From NCBI GenBank assembly GCA_030704615.1, contig CM060732.1, positions 34,761,053-34,825,052 on the forward strand: DNA of 64,000 nucleotides. The letters are read 5' to 3'. Of this stretch, positions 47,709-58,589 are shown one piece after another. The notes under the pieces were generated by a model. It made no database searches. It saw only the letters and a program-made list of their open reading frames with translations, and was not told the origin of the DNA. The stretch comes from Takakia lepidozioides (Eukaryota; Streptophyta; Takakiopsida; Takakiales; Takakiaceae). The translations under genes were made by a program, and so were the position numbers. Numbering within the stretch: the first letter of the stretch is position 1; the number at the start of each line of letters is the position of its first letter.

Positions 47709-48608
47709 CTAATCAATTTGAACATCATCATCCGGAGCCTCTTCATCCTCATCAAGCTGCAAGTCTTCTTGGTCATCGGAGTCATCGTCATAAATGGCCC
47801 GGCCCTCAAAAGGCACCTCCGAATCATCCTCCACCTTGTTGTCAATGGCCGTGTCTTCGTCTCCTTCTCCAACATCTGTATCTTCTCGAGCTTCATCATA
47901 TAGGGTCCAGGATGCATTGTCCGGGGCGTCATCATCATCTTCTACCCCCTCTACCCAACCTCCATCATCAGCATCATTATGATCAGTCTCTCCGTCCACC
48001 GTAATTGCCTCACCCCATAGAGATCTGAGACCATGATAGATACGTCTTCTTCTTGGCTGAGCATGCACAACCACCTTCCAATTCCCCCCTCTTGTTTCGT
48101 CATCGGAGAAAAAAACTTGCTCCATGTCTAAAGGCCGTGAAAAAGGCTCATAGGAGGGACGATGAGTAGGGTTGAGCCTTTCTGCATTGACGCGCATGAA
48201 ACCACAATCATCTTGCACTAGTGTTGCGGAGGGCCCCACAAGATGTGGCTGGAACCACCTTCCTTTGAAGAGAAGAGGCCGGTACCTTGTATACTGAAGT
48301 TGGAGTATGTTCTCAAGCTCTCCAATGTACTCAAGTTTGCTCATAGCAGGTCGTGTATCTCCCTTGCCCCACATGAAATCTTGCCAATATGTGGCACACA
48401 AGCCAGAATCAAAGGTTGTTTTGCGCTTCATGTCAAGAGCACGAATGCGGAAATGACGACCATGAACCCAAACCGCCGTGTATGAGGTCGCGAATTGAGA
48501 GGGGCCCCTTGCAATGTCTTGCACCAAATCTGAAACCACCTCTCCTTGAGCAACGGAAGTTTGAAGCCACTGTTGGAATGAACTTAGAGGCTGCAATTCC
48601 ATGGGCAA
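47709..48608 (-). CDS. CACTA transposase C-terminal region (DUF4216-type)
   Basis: A 299-codon frame. It contains the DUF4216 hallmarks usual downstream of TNP2: FKGRWFQPHLVGPSATLVQD, GFMRVNAERLNPTHRPS, PLDMEQVFFSDDE and NWKVVVHAQPRRRRIYHG. The C-terminal 90 residues are strongly acidic (Asp/Glu) and probably disordered. It lies directly downstream of the DUF4218 segment and may be its 3' exon, because a Met at its start is not required. Confidence 0.82.
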   Translation of the reverse strand: MPMELQPLSSFQQWLQTSVAQGEVVSDLVQDIARGPSQFATSYTAVWVHGRHFRIRALDMKRKTTFDSGLCATYWQDFMWGKGDTRPAMSKLEYIGELENILQLQYTRYRPLLFKGRWFQPHLVGPSATLVQDDCGFMRVNAERLNPTHRPSYEPFSRPLDMEQVFFSDDETRGGNWKVVVHAQPRRRRIYHGLRSLWGEAITVDGETDHNDADDGGWVEGVEDDDDAPDNASWTLYDEAREDTDVGEGDEDTAIDNKVEDDSEVPFEGRAIYDDDSDDQEDLQLDEDEEAPDDDVQID

Positions 48609-48710
48609 ATTTTGTGAAGGAACATTTCGGCGGCCCGCTCCTCGTCGTGGGCGTCTAGTAACTGGCCTTGGATGGTTCCGCCTCCATGCAAGCGTCTCCT
48701 CCTCTCGTTG

Positions 48711-51700
48711 CTAAACAAGATTATTGTATCTTGTCTCCCACTCATGTATGGATGGGGTGTTCTTCAGTATGAAGTCATGCGCTTGCTCAATCACCAAGGT
48801 CGGCAATTTTACCCTCTTCGATTTTTTGGGCAAAACGATGTCATTGGTTCGTGCATCCTCCTCTTCCTTCCACATCCGAGGGGCTTCCTCATCCACCCTT
48901 GTCATGTACTCTGTGCAATTGAACATAGCTTCTGTATACCCCTCCGCCATGCTACCCTCCGGGTGCGCCATTTGTTTTACAAATCCTTTCAAAGTCTTCA
49001 TATAACGCTCAAGGAAGTACATCCACCGAGAATGAACGGGGCCGGCAATCGAAGCCTCTTCCACTAAGTGCACTACCAAGTGCACTTGGATGTCAAAGAA
49101 GGAGGGAGGAAGGTGCATCTCTAACATACACATTACCTCCGCCGCCTCCTTCTTCATGCGTGGAAAATCTGCTTCTTCCAACTCTTTGAAGCAAATCCAC
49201 CGGAACAAGCCTCCCAATCTATAGATTGTCTCATGAGCCTCGGGAGTCAATGTCCCACGTACTGCAATGGGCAAAATGTTTTGAAATAGATTGTGGCAGT
49301 CATGAGACTTCAAACCATGGACCCGTCTTCTTTGCTGAACTTCGTACGGAGGGATGACCCATAACCAGTTGGTGTTTGGACATCACTTATGGTGGCTATC
49401 ACTTTTGTATTCCTCCTTTGTCCATTGCCAAAGTGCGCGCCTATACTTCCACCGTACAATACCCTTTGGGTCCACACCATTTTGTTCGGCCCATAGATGG
49501 CGCATGCGACCCTGCTCCTCAAACTCCTTTCTAACACCGAGAGAATCTCCTTTTGCAGCCACTCCCTTCTTTGCCGGCGTGCCATGAAGAACCCGAAAAA
49601 GGGACGAGCAGACATTCTTCTCAAATATGCATGGGATCTAGAAGATGACAAATCTTCAGGTCCTACATATATCCCCACCCACAAAGATTTACACAAAATT
49701 TTTTACGTGAAAGTGACAATGCAACGCATACCAAATGTGCAATATCACATGCATGCATAGGGATATTGACGGTGTTTTTGTGGAATATGTACCGCCCAAT
49801 ATGACAACTCGTAGAAGATTGAAAGTCGTTTCATGCCGGGCACGTCCACTTCACCGTCCGTGTCCGCATGGACCTCCTTCCATCGGTCCTCCCAAAACTG
49901 CCCGGACGGTGTCATAGGGGGGAGACGTACTTCCTCTTTGCCATCAAACAAGTGTTTCTCTCTTCTTCTCCATCGATGGCTCATAAGAAGAAATTTGTGA
50001 TAGTTGGGATACACCATCTTGTGAAGATGGCGGGAACTATGTGCATCAAGATCATCGCCACAATGCAAGCATGCATGGTACCTTTTGGTGCTTAGCCCCG
50101 AGAAAACAGTTAGTCTTGTACTACACATCCCGCCACATTAGCAAAAACAAAAAGTTGTCATGTGCATGGCCCATAATGTCATCTACCCCACTACGGTGCA
50201 CAAGACTGTCGCCGCTACTTCAATCAATCCCAATTTTCATCGATATTATCCGGCATTGACAAATGAATGTACGCGGGTTGTTCATGGGGAACATAATATA
50301 CCTGGATAATCATGCATTGTCCAAAGCAAGATGCATCTCATCTGAAAAGATTGTCCGGCCATAAGGTCAAGTGAAGCATCCAATGCCAGGACCCCCCTCC
50401 ATAGCTCTTTAAGTTCATCAACAAGAGGTCGCAAGTACGTGTCCGTGTTTACCACTTGTTTTTTCCCTAGGAGACATTCACATCATTGTTTCAATACTCC
50501 ACCAATATGCAGATTGTGACTACAAAATGAATTACACGTCTTATTCCATGATTATGTTAATCATCAATCTTGCATCTGAATTGCGTCAAAGATCAGAAGT
50601 TCAATGTAAAGTCGAAGGCAATAATAAACATGAAATGAGTACACTCACCTGACACAATGACAGCCAACATGATATGGCCTTTTTTAATTGAAAGATACGG
50701 AGGGATGTTGTAATTCACCATGGTCACCGGCCAAGTGGAATGACTACATGACTAGACAGAGAATGGGTTGACCCCATCCGAGGAGAAGCCGAGGTGGACA
50801 TGTCGTGGATCCTCTAAGAGAAAAGGCCACATCTCTTTAATATGCCTCCATGCTTGTGAATCTTGTGGCCCGCACACCTTTCCCAGGGGGCTCCCATGCG
50901 AGGCGTGCCATCTCATGAGTCTGGCCAATTCGGGGCTTCGGTACTGTGCCCTCAATCGCGGGATGATCGGAAAGTAATGCATTTTCTAGGATGAAATATC
51001 CCACGCCCCCCACATGTAATCATCCCATTAGCACACATAATACAACACCCTTATGCATTTCCCTTTATGCAGCCTCTCCCTCATTTGGGTGTGAATGGTC
51101 AAAACCATACGTCGCTCCTTCCACTCCTCACTCACTCCTTTCAAAACCACAATCAGATCTTGCATGAGTACTACTCTCTAAGCCCTAAACTTTGTGGAAT
51201 ACACTTTACATACATTGAGAAGATTAAAGAAAATAATCTCCATGCGAGGGGGAATGGCGCTTATACCTTGCGTGGTACTTTTTTCCTTTGGACATCACCC
51301 CGATATCGGTCTTTCTTGCACTTTGGGCACTTGGTGAGATGCGAATCTTCTCCGTAGTATAGGGTTTTATCACATGGACATGCATGAAAAATCTTATAGC
51401 CCATCCCCAAAGACTTCGCGTGCCTCTTTCCGCGACCGTGTCTTGGGTTTCAAGTGTGGAGCAAGGATATAGTCTGCAATAGTTCGCATTATGGCAGACA
51501 TCCCAACATTACTTATGCCAAATCAAATTTGAAGATTGAGCAAAAGTAAGATTGTTGAAAGTCGACTCACTTTCGCCCCTTCGTACAAAGGAGTTCTCGC
51601 CTCCCTCTCCATGTCATTTGAGGGGGCCATTTCAGGATTATCGATTGGCCGGGTTCCCTCTCCATGGGATGCATCAGCGCCCACATGATGCATTAAGAGA

Positions 51701-51920
51701 TCCTCCATGGCTTGCACATCCTCCTGGTTAATTCCATGCTCATTGTTGTTGTCACTGTCACTATCACTGTCATCGTCATCATCGTCCGGTACCGTGGGGG
51801 CGGCGTCTCGCCCACGGCTCCCGCCTGATGTACTTGGGTTGTTTTCGGATGGGGTGCCAAGAGAAAAGACTGGGAAGGGATGAAGAAAGTCTTAATACGA
51901 ACAAATGAACATAGGGACAT
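48711..51920 (-). pseudogene. TNP2-type CACTA transposase (multi-segment, frame-broken)
   Basis: Segments of the tnp2 family occur in order on the minus strand: EREARTPLYEGAKVSRLSTI (about 51600), KCPKCKKDRYRGD (about 51320), the core with FPIIPRLRAQYRSPELARLM, RHVHLGFSSDGVNPFSV (50752-50982) and NYNIPPYLSIKKGHIMLAV (about 50690), LRPLVDELKELWRGVLALD (about 50420), CLHCGDDLDAH and KEEVRLPPM (49745-50128), a KSLWVGIY segment (49310-49696), and DUF4218 (MKSHDCHNLFQNILPIAV, PPSFFDIQVHLVVHLVEEA, SRWMYFLERYMKTLKGFV; 48711-49313). Stops between segments may be introns or damage. No single complete frame exists. The enzyme would recognise the CACTA ends and cut and paste the element. Confidence 0.88.
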
Positions 51921-52906
51921 ATATTATAATGTGTCATTGCAACCATACACTTCATTATAAGCGAAATGCAAACAACAACCTTCAATGTGTGTGTGCATCA
52001 AATATGTCATTCAATAATTACATGTATGTGCGCAACGTACACGCATGCAAAGTTTCAAACCCAAACAAAATCATTTGCCCCTCCAATGACGCATTCACCC
52101 TATCAACCAATTTTTGTTTATTAATATGAAAGAAAATCCTCTCATGCCATTGCACCCAACAAACGGATGTGGCTCAAGCTTCATTTTTTTCTACATGTGC
52201 TTAAATATGTGTGCAACACCTGTACAAAGATCCAGCAGGTTTTTTTTATAAAAATAATTATTTTTAATTTTTTATTTTTAAAAAAATGCCTCCCCAACGA
52301 CGCACTCATCCTTGCACCAATTTTGAATTAAATCGAATTTAAAATAAATATTTGCATTTAGAAAATATAATTGCGGTTTTGAGGGGCGTAATGATTTTTT
52401 TTTTTAGCTCTATTTTGTTCTGTGACATCGGGCTTTGCACCACTACATCCATGCAAAAAATGGGACAAAAAAAAATGGAAAAAAAAAAAGTATGTTTCTA
52501 GGATCACTTTTGCAGATCTCTATATGAAGAGTGCATGAAGTTGAAGATTACTCAACTTTGGAGTGCAAATGAGAGAACAAAATCTGGTTATCGGTCCAAA
52601 TGACTTTTGTTTACTCCCAAATTTTTCACGCACATTGCATATGCTATCATTAAGCATATGGCTTGAAAATGGAATAAAAAAAAAAATCATCTGCAGGCGA
52701 AACACAATTTTCCGTCTCTATGACACGTAGCTGCGTTCAACACTAGAATGACCCATTGAATCAACTTGGTTCAAGCTCATATTTGGTCCACATATACATA
52801 AGTATGTTTAGATCACATATGCAAAGTTGCAACCCACACGAGCAACAAGAAAAAAATTTACATCAATCGATTAATCGGATGTATACAAAGTACATCATGA
52901 GAATAT

Positions 52907-54089
52907 CTACAATGTCCCTCTACGTGATCCCTGTCTCAAAGGAACCCTATTTCTATCATACACATCCCACTCACGCTGTAATCGGAAATCCCAATCATCA
53001 TGGGAGAACTCGTATGATGCAAATAGTTCGCTGCCAGCCCTAATAGTCCTACTAACACATGTCCTCACAAACATGTACATCCCCTCACAGTATATTGACG
53101 TATGACCACAAACGCTCTCATGCCCATCGCTTCGCTCGTCCCTTACTACATTGGTTCTCCTAGGATGACCAAAAGAACTATTGACCAGCCTAGCAACATT
53201 GCCGAAGATGTCGGGGTCACCATCACAAAATCTGATCTCAATGGGAGACAACCCTCGTCTACGTACATCCGGTCCGTTGACACACAAAATGTATGGTAGG
53301 ATGTATGGGGCTTCGAGGCGTAATATACGGAACTCCGCGGAGGTGTAGTATGGACCATAGTAGGGAAACAAGTCCACCATGCTGTTTCTCCGAGGAAGAA
53401 CCATAATATCATTGACCGTGAATAAACCCCGACCCATAACAGGGTCTGTAGCGGCTCTCACAACATACCGTCTCCCCCAATACTCGAACTCCACATTTTC
53501 TCGGAGGGGGGTGGGAGGGTCGAGATGATTCCCCCAACAACGAGGCTGGACGGTCCTCAGTAACATAGTCCTATGCGCTTCCCATCGGGGGCGAGGATCC
53601 GGCTCAGGCTGCCCAAGCCAAAAGGGAGGAAACCTAGGGCGAAGCCGACCCCTCCTAGGGGTTCGGGGGGCACATGCACGTGGAGGTGGAGGTGGAGGTG
53701 GTGGTGGGTGGAGGTGGTATGCTGGCGGAGGAGATGAAGGTGGAGGTGGTTGAGGATGTAATGTCGGAGGTGCAGCCGGGGGTACAACCAGAGGTGGATC
53801 AGGCAAAGAAACAGACGAGGGGGGGAGGCCACAATCAGGGGGACCGCCTGAGGAAACTGGAGGGGGGGGCCTACTCGTCGCCGGCCATAACGCCTACGAC
53901 ACCTACGATACCCCTCGACCCTACGCATCTCATCTATGTGTTGCTGGGGGAACCAACTGGTCACATCGGGCACATGCTCTGGCACAAATTCTGCAAGTAG
54001 ACCGGCGCGAAATGCCTCATGTGCAATGTGATTGCGAGCTTGGGCATCAAGTCGTGGCTGCAATGTGCGTAGTGAACGACGCATCAATA
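52907..54089 (-). pseudogene. SET-domain (lysine methyltransferase-like) gene within the CACTA element
   Basis: About 390 codons in two overlapping frames joined by a 1-bp shift at the G-run near 53861-53869. The N-terminal part (LDAQARNHIAHEAF, VTSWFPQQHIDEMRRVEG) is followed by a Pro/His-rich low-complexity tract (53640-53810). The SET fold occupies about 53473..53009: VMGRGLFTVNDI, VDLFPYYGPYY, YILCVNGPD, FGNVARLVNSSF (NHSC-like cofactor motif, His replaced by Ser) and ISRTIRAGxELFASYEF-like ending (sequence SRTIRAGSELFASYEFSHDD) with the catalytic-type Tyr. SET proteins transfer methyl groups from SAM to lysine. No pre-SET or post-SET cysteine cluster is visible. An acceptor at 54089 (cataag/TATTG) would join it in frame to the exon ending at 54200. 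Confidence 0.75.
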
Positions 54090-54199
54090 CTTATGTCGTA
54101 ATTTTGATTCATGTATGTTTACCAATCATACTATATTATTAGATAAACCTAAATGTACCTTAAATGAATGTTAATGAGAGGGGTGGGAAAAACACTCAC

Positions 54200-54365
54200 C
54201 TTTGCCGTTCTTCTTGTAATGTTTTTCGACAACATGCGGTCGCCGCCTCGGTGGTCTGGTGCCGCCCGGCGGTATCCGTTCCCAACACTTAGTGCACCAA
54301 CACTCAATCCTGTCGAGGGGGTCAAAGGTGGACGTGGTTGGACAGGGTGGCCCGCGAGGGGGCAA
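54200..54365 (-). CDS. Upstream exon with zinc-finger-like CxxC...HxxxxH motif, probably part of the SET gene
   Basis: The open segment contains ECWCTKCWERIPP and PHVVEKHYKKNGK, i.e. C-x2-C followed by H-x4-H at BED-finger-like spacing. It ends at a consensus donor (GGCAAAG/gtgagt at 54200). Splicing to the acceptor at 54089 keeps the frame open into the SET gene. BED-type fingers are common DNA-binding modules of transposon proteins. The start of this exon is not established. Confidence 0.45.
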
Positions 54366-54600
54366 CCCGCGGCGCGCCCGACTCGATCCGGAGTGTCAAC
54401 ATCCTCCACATCACCTGAAATTTGGCCCCGGTCCCTTCTACGATTGTGCCTGGCAGCCTGTATTGGATCAGGTGCAATGGGTGCCTCCTCGCCACGAAAA
54501 ATGGTCGCTCTAGGGCCACAATCGATATGTGGTACTACCTCCCCATCCTCGAGGGAGACGGGTCGATGTTTCCTCACCATCCCATCCTAATTAACACACA

Positions 54601-56390
54601 CCACCAACACTTTCATTTCTCAAAAACCGTTGGCAAAAAAACCTATGCCTCAGCCTCGGGGCTTTCAAAATTGGTAACCAAAGGCGGAGCATCCCTATGG
54701 TGCTAGAGACAATAAATCCTTCCTCTCGTTCTATCTTCAGGATGCTTATACTATGGAAAAATTTGTTGAGACCCAGCGCTTTGCGATTATCAGATTGAAC
54801 CACATTTTGGGTATGTGAATCCTAATTACACCGTTTATCCTTTTAACCCCAAGACCCACAACCAAAACCGCCAATCCAAAACCCAGCACCATAAAGAAAA
54901 GCAAACACCACAATGTTAATATCAACCCCATTTGTAGCCACCAAGGCTCTCAGTGCTGCAACCATCCAGCCTAATGTTATCAGTTGTCATCACCTGCCAT
55001 GAGCTCCAGCAAAGGCAACCAACATACCTTTCCGTTGTTTCAAGCCAACATTAAGAGAGGAAAGCGTTGAGGTAATAAATTGATGGATAGGAAGAAATAT
55101 TACCTCTTGTTCTGAATGGTGTACTTTGCCAGGTGAGGAATGTTTGCTCTCCATATTGTGGGTGCCCTTTGGAGTGGGGACATCTTCACCACCATCAGAC
55201 GACAGCTGCTGGGCTCTGCCACCTATTTTCCTCTTTGCACCCCCCCCCACCCTTACCCTTTCCTCCCTGACAACTCTCCCCTTGTGCAAGATGACCTTCC
55301 AAAGCAGTTGCAGATGAGGAAAGGTTCAGAGTCTGCCCTGCTTTCAACTTCACCAGGACCCCGCCTCTTTTTTTACCTTTTTCCTTAGCTCCTCTCTTCA
55401 CCCTCTTGTTGCTGTCCATCTCTGGGACCTTTTCCTCACATTGTGAACTAGAATCTTTGGATTTACTGGGATCATCAGACGCTGTATGTGTCCCACCAGG
55501 CGTTGCGCGTGCCACTTCACTTTCCCCAGAGCATTTTGTAAGGGCTTCTCCCGTTTCCTTGCCTCCTCCCTTCATCCCCTTGCTACTCTCCAGCTGTACA
55601 ACCTCTACTTCATGTTCTGAACCACACTCCTTGGACTCGAGCGGAATTACTTTGTGTTGGGTGGCTCGGCAAGGCCCCCAGCAGGTGATCCCCCCCCCTC
55701 TTCTGCATCTTTAAATGCAGATCCTAGACTCTTCCTAGAAATAGTTGAGGCAGAGGGTAATTTACGGGTGTCTGTAGGAGCTTCTTGCCCATGGGGAGGC
55801 GACGCTTTAAGAACCATGGCAGCATCACTCATTGCTTTGAGCACCAACGCCATCATGTCCTTAACCTCTCGTCGACTCTCAACTATCTATGCTGACATGT
55901 CATTCAGCCGTGAATCCACTCCACTTCTCCAACTGGTGATTCCCTCCAGCTGCTGTGACAGCGCACTCCCGGACCCCTGCAGACATCCCAACGTCATCAG
56001 CAATAGAACCTGCATGTGGTTTGCCCAAAGAGAAATAGAGAGTAGAGACAGAGGGAAAAACAAAACACATGAAGAGACTTCCACAAGTTCCCAAGGGCTC
56101 AGGTTGCACAGTACAACAACAGGGACCACATGTCAAAGAGGCACCAAAAACCAGGCAAAGCCGACATTGTATCTTTGACAATTATTCAGCAACGGCCACG
56201 AATGATGGTCAGCAGCCATGGCCACCAATGAAGAGACATGTACAAATGAATGCAACTGCATTCGAGTATGTAAAATAACCAGCCTTGCCACGACCTTATA
56301 AATAAACTCTTAACCCCTTGTTTCCATGACTTCCAACCTCCCAGCACTCAAACATCGACGAGAACAAGAACAGCTGCTACTCTGGGTGAT
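54601..56390 (-). other. Unassigned region with gene-like, frame-broken minus-strand segments
   Basis: Minus-strand segments at 55195-55575 (Lys/Gly/Ser-rich, KRVKRGAKEKGKKRGGVLVK) and 55647-56100 (ALSQQLEGITSWRSGVDSRL, a TAG stop, then ESRREVKDMMALVLKAMSDA) look coding and helical, possibly coiled coil. I recognise no family. They may be debris of another gene or TE between the CACTA and Gypsy elements. Confidence 0.35.
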
Positions 56391-57416
56391 GTGCCATTCA
56401 TGATGAAGCCAAAACTAAATCCACACGTTTCTCCCCTTCAGCTGCAGCTCGTGTTCAATCACGACAACAATATGATACCTATTCAGCTCATGGTTAGTCA
56501 TTACAAGCAGCAACAACAAATAAATATCAAAACGACACAAACAGCTACTACACCTAATGGAAACCCATCTTTAAAGAACCAAAAAAAAGCGTACGGATTA
56601 AGTGTGACCCAAGGGGTTACTGAAGCTCAGGCAATCCAGTTTTGGTATGGAATTCTGGACAAGGAGCTCAAGAGAAGGGTGCGAGATGCAACCCTGTTAC
56701 AAGCAGCCCAACCCACATTAGCAGATGTGTTTCTGCTGGCTGAGCGGATTGAGCTCAACATGGTGGGGGAGCGAGTTGTTACAATTGGATTTGGCAAGGA
56801 CATGCCTGTACGGGGCACAGCTGTCAGCCCACAAGCACAAGGGACTGCCCAACAGCGTGGTCAGGGGGGCAAGGTTGCCCAGCCCAAGTTCCATGGAGCT
56901 TACAGGGGGCCTCAGGTGCAGAGGCCCGTGGCATCTTTTGCAGGCCAACAGCAACCAGGGGTGATATGTTGGACATGTGGAGGACCCCATGTCAAGAGAG
57001 ATTGCCCAGAGAGTGGCAGAAGGCCGGCACAAGCACAGCCTGCACAGTTGCAGTGTGGGCATTGTGGCAAGTATGGGCATGGAGATGCCCAGTGTTATGA
57101 CTTGCATCCTGAGTTGCGCCTAGGCCAGTTCCAAGGGAACAATGGTGGCCGGGGGCGAGGTGGACCAGCCCAGAGAGGACGAGGTGGTCGGGCACGAGGT
57201 GCAGGCCAAGGGCAAGCTCAACATGGCCAAGGACGCTTAGGTCAGGGCGTTGATCAAGGCATGGCCAACCGGCTTCAGCAGCTAGAGCAGAGGCTCGCTG
57301 CCATGGCTATAGGTCAGGCGGTACCGGCTCCCAGGCGGGATGGTCCACCTCCTGCTCCTGAGGGAGGAGATATGGGAGGCATGGGATTTATGTGCGGAGA
57401 GCAGCACTACCACTAG
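56391..57416 (+). CDS. Gypsy gag, 3' part, with two CCHC zinc knuckles
   Basis: The frame is 341 codons long, but only the part from about 56600 looks like gag (IQFWYGILDKELKRRV, TLADVFLLAERIELNMV). The first 70 residues are Gln/Asn-rich and probably flanking sequence. Zinc knuckles are CWTCGGPHVKRDC (CX2CX3HX4C, about 56970) and CGHCGKYGHGDAQC (CX2CX4HX4C, about 57055). An Arg/Gly-rich nucleic-acid-binding tail follows. The missing gag N-terminus indicates 5' truncation or rearrangement. Confidence 0.85.
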   Translation: MPFMMKPKLNPHVSPLQLQLVFNHDNNMIPIQLMVSHYKQQQQINIKTTQTATTPNGNPSLKNQKKAYGLSVTQGVTEAQAIQFWYGILDKELKRRVRDATLLQAAQPTLADVFLLAERIELNMVGERVVTIGFGKDMPVRGTAVSPQAQGTAQQRGQGGKVAQPKFHGAYRGPQVQRPVASFAGQQQPGVICWTCGGPHVKRDCPESGRRPAQAQPAQLQCGHCGKYGHGDAQCYDLHPELRLGQFQGNNGGRGRGGPAQRGRGGRARGAGQGQAQHGQGRLGQGVDQGMANRLQQLEQRLAAMAIGQAVPAPRRDGPPPAPEGGDMGGMGFMCGEQHYH

Positions 57417-57476
57417 AGCAGGTGGAGTCTGCTGCAGCCGTGACTCGAGGAGCAGCACGAGTTCCTGAGCCACGAG

Positions 57477-58350
57477 GTGCAGAGGTGGAATTGGATCCAC
57501 AGCGTGGGGAGGCAAGCCGTCAGGCAAGGCTTCCTCAGTCATTCACATTGGCGGAGACTGTGTCGACGCCATCCATGGCACCTAGTTCGCCCGACTGTTA
57601 CCGAGGCGGAGGTTACTATGCCATTGGGGAGAGCTACACGTGCAGCATTGACTCCTGCTGCCAAGGCTAGTGCGGCCGGTGTGTTATTGGGGGCAGCCAC
57701 CTCTGTGTGTCAGGCCCCACTGTTCTCAACAACAATGATTGCGACGCCGGGGGTGAGACCAGCTGCAGTGTTCAGACTAGCAGCAACACTCTGTGAGAGT
57801 GGGGAGGTCACTTCATCTTCTGCGGAGTTAGTGGAAGGTGTAGTGGCAGAGGGATCCTCGGATTTGAGGGTCAAGACTGCCACGGCTGCGCCATGGCAAG
57901 TTGCAGCTGCCAGGTTGACGGAGCTGCCAGCTAGGCCAGCCATTGAGCGCGCCATGGTAACACCTGGAGTTGTCTTGTTAGACAACCAGGGAGGCATTTT
58001 CACTTTGAGTGGACCGGCAGGCAAGAAGTACCGGCCACTGCGGGTCTTGTTGGACTCAGGAGCTCAGCCACTGATGTTGGGCAGAGCTGCTATTGCAGGT
58101 TTGGGCCTCATGGAGGCGGATATGGAGCCTTGTCCTTTCCAGATACAGACATCTCTGGGAGGATCAGAGCAGGCTGCGGCATGACACGGCATCAGTTGGC
58201 TATTAGACTGCAGCCGGATCATCCTGTAGATGGCTCAGTGATGCGAGCCAAGGCCATTGTGACAGACGCGGTCTCTTACGATGTCCTCGTTGGTGGGGCA
58301 GTGTTATACCCCATGGGCTTCACCCTGGATTTCTGGGAGGAGTCAGCATC
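57477..58350 (+). pseudogene. Gypsy aspartic protease
   Basis: PLRVLLDSGAQPLMLGRAAI carries the DSGA active site (about 58047). The domain continues after a 1-bp shift near 58180 in another frame (HQLAIRLQPDHPVDGS, DAVSYDVLVGGAVLYPMGF). It would process the element's polyprotein. The Thr/Ala-rich segment before it has no recognised domain. Confidence 0.8.
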
Positions 58351-58589
58351 CTACAGGCCTGGATGGCAGTCAGGGGATGGTCGCCGTGCACAGCTCCCTG
58401 TGACATTCATTGGGGGTATTGCAGCTGCCCAGCGGGGCAAGATGCCAACACTAGCCGCCTTCACAGCTGCGTTAGTTGGCCTGGAGAGTTGCTGGAAGGC
58501 AATGCCCATGCAGAGGATGTGCCACCTCCAGCAGAGCAGGATGACATGCATGGTACGGCAGAGTTGCCTGCCATGGTTGCTCACACCCG

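Larger units (their letters stand above)
46822..54600 (-). mobile_element. CACTA (En/Spm) DNA transposon with TNP2 transposase and a SET-domain gene
   Basis: A CACTACAGCAAATG terminus begins at 46822, preceded by a possible 3-bp target duplicate att. Dense GCGAC/GTCGC subterminal motifs follow (46849-47360). The transposase regions are on the minus strand: N-terminal segment, TNP2 core, DUF4218 and DUF4216. A SET-domain gene lies upstream on the same strand. I found no right-hand CACTA terminus up to 56.4 kb, so the right border is unknown and 54600 is only a working limit. Confidence 0.82.

Noticed and set aside
47477-48004. Plus-strand His/Pro/Ser-rich protein
   Set aside because: It is the complement of the acidic tail of the DUF4216 region, whose minus-strand frame is supported by family motifs.
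53674-54000. Plus-strand Val/Gly/Glu-rich frame
   Set aside because: Complement of the Pro/His-rich tract of the SET gene; no independent support.
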